A stretch of 64,000 bases of DNA from assembly GCA_022562895.1 (NCBI GenBank), contig JADFOK010000002.1:1-64000 (forward strand), given 5' to 3'. The stretch is from Bacteroidota bacterium. Lineage in GTDB: Bacteria; Bacteroidota; Bacteroidia; Flavobacteriales; Flavobacteriaceae. The notes beneath the pieces are model-generated. The model worked only from the letters and a program-made list of their open reading frames with translations, did no database searches and was not told the origin of the DNA. The position numbers were made by a program, and so were the translations under genes. Shown here piece by piece: positions 18,623-27,194 of the stretch (positions within the stretch are counted from its first letter, which is position 1; each line of letters opens with the position of its first letter).

Positions 18623-20434
18623 ATGACATTGGTTAGCGCAAAAGAAGTAGCGAAAGCTGTTAATATTGAAAAATTAGGTTTTTTAGGCACTTTTATAGGT
18701 TGGATATTAATGAGGGTTCTTAATATTTCTGCAATCAATAAAGTTTACGAGAAACATAAACATTTAAGCGATCTAGACTTTATGAATGCCCTTTTAGACG
18801 AGTATGAAATAAAGTTCGAAATTCCTAAAGAAGATCTAAGACGGATTCCAAAAACGGGCTCTTTTATTACTATTTCCAACCACCCCCTGGGTGGGATAGA
18901 CGGCATTTTATTGTTGAAATTACTTTTGGAATACCGTCCCGATTTTAAAATCATTGCTAATTTTTTATTGCATCGCATAAAACCCATGAAACCATATATT
19001 ATGCCTGTTAACCCATTTGAAGGAAAAAAAGATGTTAAGTCCAGTTTAATGGGTTTTAAAACTGCATTGCTCCATTTACAGGAAGGTCGCTCTTTGGGAA
19101 TTTTTCCGGCAGGTGAGGTTTCTACCTACCGTGAAGGAAATCTTTTTGTAGATAAGCCCTGGGAAGAAGCTGCAATGAAATTAATCAGGAAAGCCAATGT
19201 CCCTGTGGTACCTATATATTTTCATGCTAAAAACAGCAAATTTTTTTATCACTTAGCGAAATTAAGTGATACGTTGCGTACTGCAAAATTACCTTCTGAA
19301 GTCCTTACCCAAAAAGAACGTCTTATAAAAGTTCGAATAGGGAATCCTATATCTTTAAATGATCAAAATGAATATAAGACCTTAGAAAGTTATACAGAGT
19401 TCCTTCGAAAAAAGACCTATATGCTTGCAAATCCTTTTAGGAAGAAGAAACTATTAGAAAATTTACCGAAAAAATTAAAATTTCCAAAGCCTCCAAAAAA
19501 GATAGTGAATCCCGTTTCTGTTGATGTTATTGAAAATGAAATAGAAGCTTTGGATAAAAATGATAAACGCTTACTCTTAAGTAAAAACTATGCTGTTTAT
19601 CTGGCAAGTGCTAATAGTATCCCTAATATCATTCAAGAGATAGGAAGACTTCGGGAGATTACATTTAGAGAAGTTGGAGAGGGAACAAATAAAGCTATTG
19701 ACTTAGATAAATTTGATTCATATTATCATCATTTGTTTTTGTGGGATCAAATAGCCAAAAAAATAGTGGGGGCCTATCGTATGGGTCTTGGCTCTAAGAT
19801 TTTTCCTAAGTATGGAATTAATGGATTTTATTTACAAGATTTATTTCGTTTTGAGCCGGAACTTTATCCTATGATGAGCAAGTCCATAGAAATGGGACGT
19901 GCTTTTATTATTAAAGATTACCAGCTACGCCCAATGCCCTTGTTTTTACTTTGGAAGGGGATTGTACATACAACACTCCGTTTTCCAGAACATCGTTATT
20001 TAATAGGAGGTGTAAGTATAAGTAATAAGTTTTCTGAATTTACTAAATCCCTAATGATTGAGTTTATGAAATCTCATTATTACGACCCCTATGTAGCTCA
20101 ATATATTAAACCAAAAAAAGAATATAAAGTAAAATTGAAAGATGCAGACAAGGACTTTATTTTTGATGAAAGTAAAGCCGATTTTAACAAATTCGATAAA
20201 ATTATCGATGAGGTTGAACCCGGAAGTTTGCGTATCCCCGTTCTCATTAAAAAATACATAAAGCAAAATGCAAAGGTGGTGGGTTTTAATGTGGATCCTT
20301 TATTTAATAATGCTGTAGACGGTCTAATGTATATACGTATCGCAGACCTTCCAGAAAGCACCGTAAGACCAGTGATGGAAGAATTTCAAGCGGAGTTGGA
20401 AAAAAAGTATACTACAAAAAGTGAGGAAGAATAA
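18623..20434 (+). CDS. bifunctional PlsC-like acyltransferase / GNAT (OlsB-like) protein, candidate OlsF-type aminolipid synthase
   Basis: N-terminal ISNHPLGGIDG...FPAGEVSTYREG acyltransferase motifs; C-terminal hemolysin/OlsB-like GNAT domain (LREITFREVGEGTNKAIDLDKFDSYYHHLFLWD). Confidence 0.8.
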   Translation: MTLVSAKEVAKAVNIEKLGFLGTFIGWILMRVLNISAINKVYEKHKHLSDLDFMNALLDEYEIKFEIPKEDLRRIPKTGSFITISNHPLGGIDGILLLKLLLEYRPDFKIIANFLLHRIKPMKPYIMPVNPFEGKKDVKSSLMGFKTALLHLQEGRSLGIFPAGEVSTYREGNLFVDKPWEEAAMKLIRKANVPVVPIYFHAKNSKFFYHLAKLSDTLRTAKLPSEVLTQKERLIKVRIGNPISLNDQNEYKTLESYTEFLRKKTYMLANPFRKKKLLENLPKKLKFPKPPKKIVNPVSVDVIENEIEALDKNDKRLLLSKNYAVYLASANSIPNIIQEIGRLREITFREVGEGTNKAIDLDKFDSYYHHLFLWDQIAKKIVGAYRMGLGSKIFPKYGINGFYLQDLFRFEPELYPMMSKSIEMGRAFIIKDYQLRPMPLFLLWKGIVHTTLRFPEHRYLIGGVSISNKFSEFTKSLMIEFMKSHYYDPYVAQYIKPKKEYKVKLKDADKDFIFDESKADFNKFDKIIDEVEPGSLRIPVLIKKYIKQNAKVVGFNVDPLFNNAVDGLMYIRIADLPESTVRPVMEEFQAELEKKYTTKSEEE

Positions 20435-20447
20435 GCCTTAAACATTG

Positions 20448-20927
20448 TTAATTTATATTTTCAAATATAAGGTATGAGAAAAATACAAGAAAAATAATTG
20501 CACAAATGGAAATAATAAGCCAATTCAACCACTTTACTTTAACAGATATAAATATTTCGCGACTTTTTTTCTCATAACGAACATGCAGTATTGAAAGTAA
20601 ATTAACCCCAACAGCAACGAGTGGTCCAAAAAGCAGTAAAATTCTGATTATCCAATTTAAAATTGAGCTGTCCCCATATTTATGATCTATAAGGCCTATC
20701 CAATCATAAACAGAAGTAAGAAAGCCAAAGTCGATTTTTAAATAATGCTTTAATATTACACCGCTTAAAAATAAAAAGGGGAGTATTAATAACAATACCC
20801 AAAGAAAAGCCGATTTTTTTGTATTGAGTAAAGTAAGTCTAAACTCTTTTTGATGCTGATTTACATCAATGACAGGAAGGGATAAATTTTTCATGATTTC
20901 TTCAATATTTTTTTTCTCTGGCTTCAT
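20448..20927 (-). CDS. hypothetical membrane protein, sigma-linked (possible anti-sigma)
   Basis: Four hydrophobic segments; follows the ECF sigma gene on the same strand. Confidence 0.55.
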   Translation of the reverse strand: MKPEKKNIEEIMKNLSLPVIDVNQHQKEFRLTLLNTKKSAFLWVLLLILPFLFLSGVILKHYLKIDFGFLTSVYDWIGLIDHKYGDSSILNWIIRILLLFGPLVAVGVNLLSILHVRYEKKSREIFISVKVKWLNWLIISICAIIFLVFFSYLIFENIN

Positions 20928-20962
20928 AATATTAATAATACAATTATATTAAAAAGGTTTCA

Positions 20963-21514
20963 TCACATTTTTTCTTTTAGATATAATATACCTCTTGAAA
21001 GCAGGGATTTAATGGTTCCTTACTTTTTATTTAAAATAACACTGATCTCCTTTATTTTTAATTTCTCAAAATACTTAAGGCTAATCACTTCCTGATATTT
21101 TAATGAAAGTTCTTTAAGGGCTTTTTGCACTTTAATAAATTGTAAATGTTTTTCTAACTCAAATTCAGCATTATATTTTTCTTCAATTAAATGTTTATAT
21201 GCGGTTGAAAGTGGGTTATCACCATAAGTTTCATAAAGGAGTATGGGATTGTATTTTTTAGAGCGGTAAAATAGATTAATTTCATTGGTAGCAATTCTAT
21301 ATAACCAATTTATAATTGGGATCCCTTTCCATTTATAGGTGTGAAATTTCAAGAAGGCTTTTAGGAAAGTTTCTGAAGTAATATCCTTAGAGGTATCAAA
21401 ATTCCTAGTCCTTCTGTAACAATAGTTAAAGATAGTTTTATAATGCTGGAGATAGATTATTTCAAATCTTTCAGGAATGTTCTTGACCTCTTTTATTAGT
21501 TGTTCCTCACTCAC
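20963..21514 (-). pseudogene. ECF RNA polymerase sigma factor with in-frame stop in region 4 HTH
   Basis: ORF 21020..21514 ends ...KIKEISVILNKK-TAA; the same frame continues GTIKSLLSRGILYLKEKM* to 20963, the expected region 4 recognition helix. Confidence 0.8.
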
Positions 21515-21555
21515 TAGTTTTTATTCTACAATACAAAAAAAGGAAAAAGGTTGCA

Positions 21556-21984
21556 TTAATTATTATTTTGCAAGTAAGTTTCTTTAAAGTTAAAACAAAA
21601 CGCCCTAATCGCATCCCGAGTTTTTATAAATGCTTCTTTTATTTCTTCTTGAGTACCATTTACTTTTGAAGGGTCTATAAAATTTTGATGGATTCTGAGT
21701 GCCTTTTTAGAGGGAATATATGGACAATTTTCATTCGCAAGATCACAAACAGTAATAATAAAGTTGAAATCAATGTCTTTGTATTCATTTACATTATTAG
21801 AGGTGTGTTTAGAGATGTCCACTCCATCCTCAATCATTGTTTTAATTGCTTCTGGATTGAGACCATGAGTTTCAATACCTGCGCTAAAGATAATTGCCTT
21901 TCCTTTTGCAAATTTGTTAAGGTAGCCGTGAGCTATTTGACTTCGGCAGGAATTTCCGGTACAAAGGACTAAAATAGTTGTCAT
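21556..21984 (-). CDS. arsC: arsenate reductase (low-molecular-weight phosphatase type)
   Basis: ILVLCTGNSCRSQIAHGYLNKFAKGKAIIFSAGIETHGLNPEAIKTMIEDGVDISKHTS. Confidence 0.92.
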   Translation of the reverse strand: MTTILVLCTGNSCRSQIAHGYLNKFAKGKAIIFSAGIETHGLNPEAIKTMIEDGVDISKHTSNNVNEYKDIDFNFIITVCDLANENCPYIPSKKALRIHQNFIDPSKVNGTQEEIKEAFIKTRDAIRAFCFNFKETYLQNNN

Positions 21985-21985
21985 T

Positions 21986-22468
21986 TTAAATTAATATGCT
22001 TCTGCGTTCCATCAATATATTGTCGTACCAAATACCATCACGTTGAGCAATTTTTTTACGAACACCAATTACTCTAAATCCACAGGAAATATGTAATGAG
22101 ATACTTGACTTATTTTGTGAAAAAATAGCAGCTTGTAAGGTCCAGAATCCTTCTCTTTCACTTTCAGAAATAAGATGTCTCAAAAGAAGTCTTCCCCAAT
22201 GCTTCCCTTGAAAATCTGAGTCTATATATATGGTATCTTCTGCAACACCTTTATATACTTTACGTTTAGACACCTTATTAAGAGCACACCATCCAACAAC
22301 AATATTATTTTTTTCGACAACAAATCGGCAACATACATTATATTTTTGATTCCAAGATTCCCAATCTGGTACTTTGGTTTCAAAGGTTGTTATACCTGTA
22401 GCTATCCCTTTTTTGTAAATAGTTGCCACCGAAGAAAAATCTGATGCTATAAGTGGACGAATTTTCAT
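21986..22468 (-). CDS. GNAT N-acetyltransferase, phosphinothricin/ArsN1-like
   Basis: IRPLIASDFSSVATIYKKGIATGITTFETKVPDWESW; located in the ars cluster. Confidence 0.8.
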   Translation of the reverse strand: MKIRPLIASDFSSVATIYKKGIATGITTFETKVPDWESWNQKYNVCCRFVVEKNNIVVGWCALNKVSKRKVYKGVAEDTIYIDSDFQGKHWGRLLLRHLISESEREGFWTLQAAIFSQNKSSISLHISCGFRVIGVRKKIAQRDGIWYDNILMERRSILI

Positions 22469-22951
22469 TTAGCAGCAATCATTTGCAGGTTCACAGCAGG
22501 CTTCATCGGGTTCTTTTTCATCAACAATACAAACATCTTCTGCCTTACAAGCGGTTTTTTGAACCGCTAGTTTAATTAATAAGGAATTCTCCTTAATTTC
22601 AAAATCATTCACAAAAAGTTGAGCGGTATGAAAGCTATTGTTGCTATACTCAAATTTTATTTCAGAATCCATATTAAAAGGTTTCATTTTGCCTACAAAA
22701 TTAAGAATATTCAAAGCTTTATTCGAGCTCATATAATCTTGCTTCCCCTTATCCTTTGGGCTTTCCCAAAGTTGAATAATGGTTTCATTCCAACTATCAG
22801 TTTTGGCTCCACAATCAATGGAGTCAATGGTAGTGTGTTTTACCTCAGTAATATGATAATTAGCACCTACCAACCTATTTGGGGTATATTCAAATAAAAG
22901 AGATTTATCTTGATTTTCTTGTAAAAGGGTAAAAAATTCTTGTGTTTTCAT
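22469..22951 (-). CDS. DUF6428-like protein with Cys-rich C-terminus
   Basis: Ars-cluster context; tail DEACCEPANDCC. Confidence 0.6.
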   Translation of the reverse strand: MKTQEFFTLLQENQDKSLLFEYTPNRLVGANYHITEVKHTTIDSIDCGAKTDSWNETIIQLWESPKDKGKQDYMSSNKALNILNFVGKMKPFNMDSEIKFEYSNNSFHTAQLFVNDFEIKENSLLIKLAVQKTACKAEDVCIVDEKEPDEACCEPANDCC

Positions 22952-22961
22952 CGTTTAAATT

Positions 22962-23285
22962 TTAACAGCAATTTGCTGTGGTAGTATTAAAATAAATATT
23001 AAATAAGTCTTGAAACTCCTTAAAACGTTTAACATCTAAGCAATAACAAATACTTTTTCCTTCAAAAGATCCTTTTATTAGCCCGGCTTGTCGGATAATC
23101 TGTAAATGTTGAGATATTGTAGGTTGTGAAAGGCCAATTTTATCTACAATATCATTACAAATACAAGAATCTTGTTGGCTTATATATTCTAAAATAGCAA
23201 CTCTGGCGGGGTGTGCTAATACCTTAGCAATAGCTGCAACGTCTATTTGTTCTTGCGAGTGTATAGTAAGATTTGATGCTCCCAT
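22962..23285 (-). CDS. arsR: ArsR-family transcriptional regulator
   Basis: VAAIAKVLAHPARVAILEYISQQDSCICNDIVDKIGLSQPTISQHLQIIRQAGLIKG. Confidence 0.92.
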   Translation of the reverse strand: MGASNLTIHSQEQIDVAAIAKVLAHPARVAILEYISQQDSCICNDIVDKIGLSQPTISQHLQIIRQAGLIKGSFEGKSICYCLDVKRFKEFQDLFNIYFNTTTANCC

Positions 23286-23295
23286 TGTTTTAAAT

Positions 23296-23311
23296 TAATA
23301 TTGCAATATTA
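23296..23311. promoter_or_regulatory. 16-bp perfect palindrome, putative ArsR operator
   Basis: taatattgcaatatta, 10 bp upstream of the arsR start. Confidence 0.65.
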
Positions 23312-23332
23312 CGATTATACCTTGAAAAATAA

Positions 23333-23363
23333 AAGCCTTTGAGTGAAAATTTTTCAAAGGCTT
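23333..23363 (-). terminator. intrinsic terminator of TM2 gene
   Basis: aagcctttga/tcaaaggctt 10-bp stem; minus-strand T-rich tail. Confidence 0.7.
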
Positions 23364-23375
23364 GTAAATAGTATC

Positions 23376-23996
23376 CTAAAACCAAGGCTTTTTATTCGCC
23401 TGATATGTTTCATAAAACTCTTCGTCGCTTTTCGTTAAGTAAATTATACCTTCAATAATACCAATTATCCACGTAGCAGTAGCACCAATACCACAAGTAA
23501 AAAATCCTACTACTAATGTGACAACAAGTAAGATTATCCCTTCTTTATTATAGCCTAATATAAATTTATGGATTCCTAATCCACCTAATAATATTGCCAA
23601 AATACCTACAAGCATTTTTTTGTTCTCACCTCCTTTAGTAGCTTCGTTCCAGCCTTCTTTGAACTCATTTGCAGTACTTTTTGCTTCTTCTTTGGTTTTG
23701 GTTGTTTCTTCTGAAGCACTTTCCTCTTCAGGAGTGTCTTCCTCTTCAGGAGTGTCTTCCTCTTCAGGAGTGTCTTCCTCATCAGGAGTGTCTTCCTCAT
23801 CAGGAGTGCTTTCCTCTTCAGGAGTGCTTTCCTCTTCAGGAGTGCTTTCTTCTTCTAAATCACCACTCGTATTCTCGTCATCGGGATTGGTATTTTCTTC
23901 AGATGGATTATCGGTATTTTCGTTTTTGGGATTGTTGTTTTCTTCAGATTGATTATCAGTACTTTCGTCTTCGGGTTTGTTGTTTTCTTCGTTCAT
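23376..23996 (-). CDS. TM2 domain-containing protein with acidic N-terminal repeats
   Basis: KKMLVGILAILLGGLGIHKFILGYNKEGIILLV TM2-like; N-terminal (E)(E)(S/D)TP(E/D)E repeats. Confidence 0.8.
   Translation of the reverse strand: MNEENNKPEDESTDNQSEENNNPKNENTDNPSEENTNPDDENTSGDLEEESTPEEESTPEEESTPDEEDTPDEEDTPEEEDTPEEEDTPEEESASEETTKTKEEAKSTANEFKEGWNEATKGGENKKMLVGILAILLGGLGIHKFILGYNKEGIILLVVTLVVGFFTCGIGATATWIIGIIEGIIYLTKSDEEFYETYQANKKPWF
23720..23853. repeat. 18-bp tandem repeat, about 7 copies, in frame
   Basis: (t)tcctcttcaggagtg(t/c)(c/t)t repeated; encodes 7 TP-containing hexapeptides. Confidence 0.9.
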
Positions 23997-24039
23997 AATT
24001 ATGATGATTTATATAGTTGAATGGTAAAAATAACAAATT

Positions 24040-24423
24040 TTATAAAAATGCACTATCAATTGGTTCCCAAAGTTCAATCTTGTTATCTTCGGAATCTAGT
24101 ATCCACCCAAATTTGCCATATTCATATTCTTCAATTTCACCTATTATTGCTACACCTTCCTTTTTTAATACCTCTAAGAGAGCAACTAAATTTTCTACTC
24201 TAAAATTCATCATAAACTCTTTTTTACTGGGAGCAAAATAATTTGTATCCTCCTTAAAAGGACTCCATTGTGTAGAACACTTATTGCCTTCTTCGGCTTT
24301 CCACCAAAAAGTACAACCATAAACATCTGTGTTTAATCCCAGATGATTTTTATACCAATCTTTTACTGCTTTTGGATCTTCCGTTTTAAAGAAAAATCCA
24401 CCTAAACCCGTAACTCGTTTCAT
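24040..24423 (-). CDS. VOC (glyoxalase/bleomycin-resistance) family protein
   Basis: GLGGFFFKTEDPKAVKDWYKNHLGL...GKFGWILDSEDNKIELWEP. Confidence 0.88.
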   Translation of the reverse strand: MKRVTGLGGFFFKTEDPKAVKDWYKNHLGLNTDVYGCTFWWKAEEGNKCSTQWSPFKEDTNYFAPSKKEFMMNFRVENLVALLEVLKKEGVAIIGEIEEYEYGKFGWILDSEDNKIELWEPIDSAFL

Positions 24424-24427
24424 ATTG

Positions 24428-24937
24428 TTATGATTTACGTTGTAAAATTAATGATGAAATTAATGATGCTATTATTCCAATAGCAAATACAGTCCCAAAC
24501 ATTAATAAACCTACAATTGCCGGACTATCAAATAATTTCATTTGCTCTGTTCGGGTTGCTTTTTGTTTTTCAAATTCTTCAACAGACATAGTATTTTCCA
24601 TACCGTCTAATGTGTATTGCAAATATTCACTAACAAAATCGGGGTTGATGACGGTGACATAGATAATATCAAGGATTCCGATAACCAATCCCGAAACTGC
24701 CGAAATAGCCAATCCAATAATTAATGCTTTACCAAAAGTAACGATGCCCTGATTTAGTTTATCCCTAAAATGTTTTATTCCGAAGAAAACAAACGATAAA
24801 GAAGCAAAAATAGAAGCATATCCAAAAATTTTAAGTAGACCAAAATCAATATCTAATGGTAGAAAATGACTTCCTGTAAAAATCAGACCACCCACTAAAG
24901 AGGCATATCCCCCAAATTTAATTACTGTGTTTTTCAT
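24428..24937 (-). CDS. DUF4199-like membrane protein
   Basis: MKNTVIKFGGYASLVGGLIFTGSHF; tracked start 24964 lies in the -7 element, so ATG 24937 is preferred. Confidence 0.65.
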   Translation of the reverse strand: MKNTVIKFGGYASLVGGLIFTGSHFLPLDIDFGLLKIFGYASIFASLSFVFFGIKHFRDKLNQGIVTFGKALIIGLAISAVSGLVIGILDIIYVTVINPDFVSEYLQYTLDGMENTMSVEEFEKQKATRTEQMKLFDSPAIVGLLMFGTVFAIGIIASLISSLILQRKS

Positions 24938-24961
24938 AATGTATAAATTAAAAAGTTTAGA

Positions 24962-24969
24962 CAAAACTA
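24962..24969 (-). promoter_or_regulatory. -7 element TAgtTTTG for DUF4199 gene
   Basis: caaaacta on plus strand. Confidence 0.45.
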
Positions 24970-24994
24970 AATATGAAAGTCAATTAATCACTCA

Positions 24995-25026
24995 TACTAA
25001 AGTACCAATCTACTCATACTTTAGTA
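24995..25026. promoter_or_regulatory. two operator-like sites 22 bp apart
   Basis: ctcaTACTAAAGTA (24995-25004) and ctcaTACTTTAGTA (25017-25026). Confidence 0.5.
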
Positions 25027-25434
25027 TAAAATATGTAATTCTTTTGCTATTTGGATTGCCTGGGTACGTCTTTTGGCATTTAGTTTTACCAATAAATTAG
25101 ATACATATGTTTTTATAGTACTCTCTGAAAGAAATAATTTGTCAGCGATTTCTTTATTTGATAATCCTAATGCAATTTCCTTTAAAATCTGATATTCTCG
25201 TTTACTTATTTCTAATTCTTCAATTTTTTGAGCATTTATTTTAGTAAAGGGGTTCTTTGACTTTTGTAAACTTTTTTTGTTGATATAAATTCCAACTACA
25301 AAAAATATGACAGCAATAATTGCAATAGTAAACTCTATAGATGTTTTACCAAAAAATAATGAATATTTACTAATTTGAAAGAGGAGTAAAAACGCAACAA
25401 TTAACAAGGTAAATATGAGTATCGTTTTTTTCAT
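25021..25434 (-). CDS. membrane-anchored LuxR-type HTH regulator
   Basis: Two N-terminal hydrophobic segments; ISKREYQILKEIALGLSNKEIADKLFLSESTIKTYVSNLLVKLNAKRRTQAI. Confidence 0.9.
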   Translation of the reverse strand: MKKTILIFTLLIVAFLLLFQISKYSLFFGKTSIEFTIAIIAVIFFVVGIYINKKSLQKSKNPFTKINAQKIEELEISKREYQILKEIALGLSNKEIADKLFLSESTIKTYVSNLLVKLNAKRRTQAIQIAKELHILY

Positions 25435-25443
25435 TGGATAAAA

Positions 25444-26379
25444 TTATTTATATTTTGCTTTAATTTTATCTACAATCACTTGTGCCAATTTTTCTTTGCT
25501 TTCCTTTGTCCACCCAGCTATATGAGGGCTTAAAATAACCTGATCTATTGTCATTAATTCCTGAAATGCGTTTGGCATTTCTGAAATAAATAAGGCTTCA
25601 AAGGAACTCTTTTCAAATTCCAAAACATCCAAGCCTGCTCCCAGAATTTTTCCACTTTTTAATGCTGATACCAAATCTGATGTAACTACAATTTTTCCTC
25701 TTGCAGTATTTAGTAGCCAAAATGGTTTTGAAAAATTATTAATAAATTCTGAATCTACCATTTTATCTGTAAGTGAAGTCCAGGGTGTATGTAGGCTTAA
25801 TACATCTGTTTCTTTATGAAGTTCTTTTAAAGAAATCTGAGTTGCATTTTCATCGCCTAGATTATCTTTTATGTCATAACAGATTACTTGGCAGTTAAAT
25901 CCTCTCAATTTTTTTGCAAATGCCCTACCTGTATTTCCATAACCAATTATTCCAACCGTTTTGCCATCTAATTCCAAACCACGATTTTCTTCACGATTCC
26001 ATTCACCATTTCTTATTTCACGGTCTGCTTTAAGTAACTTATTAAATAATGACAACAGCATGCCTAGTACATGTTCGGCAACGGCATTACTGTTTCCCTC
26101 AGGTGCTGAAAAAAGAGTAATCCCTTTAGATTCAGCATATTGTATATCAATACTTTCCAGTCCTGCACCAACACGGGCTATGAATTTTAATTTCGATGCG
26201 GCATCCAAAAATTCTTTATCAATATTAAACCTACTTCTAATAACAATACCATCGTATTTTGAAATTACCCTCTCAACATCTTCTTTAGAGGAAGAATAAT
26301 CTTCCTCATTTTCAAAACCAGCTTCAGTAAGCTGTTTCAATAGCAGAGGATGATTATTATCTAAGTGTAGAATTTTCAA
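25444..26379 (-). CDS. D-2-hydroxyacid dehydrogenase (NAD-binding)
   Basis: GKTVGIIGYGNTGRAFAKKLRGFNCQVICYD; LHTPWTSLTDKMVDSEFI; LNTARGKIVVTSDL. Confidence 0.9.
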   Translation of the reverse strand: MKILHLDNNHPLLLKQLTEAGFENEEDYSSSKEDVERVISKYDGIVIRSRFNIDKEFLDAASKLKFIARVGAGLESIDIQYAESKGITLFSAPEGNSNAVAEHVLGMLLSLFNKLLKADREIRNGEWNREENRGLELDGKTVGIIGYGNTGRAFAKKLRGFNCQVICYDIKDNLGDENATQISLKELHKETDVLSLHTPWTSLTDKMVDSEFINNFSKPFWLLNTARGKIVVTSDLVSALKSGKILGAGLDVLEFEKSSFEALFISEMPNAFQELMTIDQVILSPHIAGWTKESKEKLAQVIVDKIKAKYK

Positions 26380-26382
26380 AAC

Positions 26383-26748
26383 TTAAATTTTCGGATAGTT
26401 AGTTACGGTTTTCTCATGAATTATATTACCGGTATGGACTGTAGAAAGTTTTTCAAAAAGTAATACATGTACTTCTTCACCATCCTTTGTTTTCGGACAA
26501 TGTTCAACGCCTTTTGGGACAACTATTATTTCTCCTTCCTTAACAATTTCAATTTTATCCCTAAAATGCATTTCCATCGTTCCTTTTACAACCTGAAATA
26601 GTTCATCTTCATCCTCATGTTTATGCCAAACAAATTCACCTTTTATCTTTGCTAAAAGGACTTGCATGTTATCTACAACTGCAATTTGATGTGGATGCCA
26701 GTTTTTATTGAATTTAGAAAATTTCCTTTGAATGTTTATTGCTTTCAA
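26383..26748 (-). CDS. cupin domain protein
   Basis: FVWHKHEDEDELFQVVKGTMEMHFRD...VVPKGVEHCPKT. Confidence 0.88.
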   Translation of the reverse strand: MKAINIQRKFSKFNKNWHPHQIAVVDNMQVLLAKIKGEFVWHKHEDEDELFQVVKGTMEMHFRDKIEIVKEGEIIVVPKGVEHCPKTKDGEEVHVLLFEKLSTVHTGNIIHEKTVTNYPKI

Positions 26749-26760
26749 ACCAACTTATTA

Positions 26761-27153
26761 TTAGAGAAACAAGGTACTAATTTCATCTGTAATTTTGGTG
26801 GGGCGATGAGTTTTTCCGTTGAGTAAACACCAGATGGTTTTGGCTTCAACGATGGTTTTATTATCCTTTACACGTTTGATTATATAATGTCGTTCACTTT
26901 TTACTCCCCGGTGATTTTCCACCCAAGTTTGAATTTCTAATTCTTCCCCTTCATGAGAAGGTGCTTTATACGAAATAAAATGATTCAATACTACCCACAC
27001 ATATTTTTTCCTGAAGGTTTCTGTAGTTTTTGAAATCCAATGAGCTGAAGCGGCATCGAGGCACCATTGTAAATAGGTGACATTATTTACGTGTTTCATC
27101 GTATCTATAGCTGAAGCGAGTACTTTAAATCGTTTTGTAAAAACTTTATACAT
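26761..27153 (-). CDS. acyl-CoA thioesterase (4-hydroxybenzoyl-CoA thioesterase-like)
   Basis: IDTMKHVNNVTYLQWCLDAASAHW. Confidence 0.8.
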   Translation of the reverse strand: MYKVFTKRFKVLASAIDTMKHVNNVTYLQWCLDAASAHWISKTTETFRKKYVWVVLNHFISYKAPSHEGEELEIQTWVENHRGVKSERHYIIKRVKDNKTIVEAKTIWCLLNGKTHRPTKITDEISTLFL

Positions 27154-27194
27154 TTTACACCCTCACAAATTCTAATAATAACAGGTAATAGGAT

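Noticed and set aside
23720-23853. Regular repeats considered as a CRISPR array
   Set aside because: Contiguous 18-bp coding repeats with no spacers; no cas genes in the window
23620-23998. Antisense ORFs (23620..23952, 23669..23998) and -1 ORF 23606..23800
   Set aside because: By-products of the 18-bp repeat in the TM2 gene
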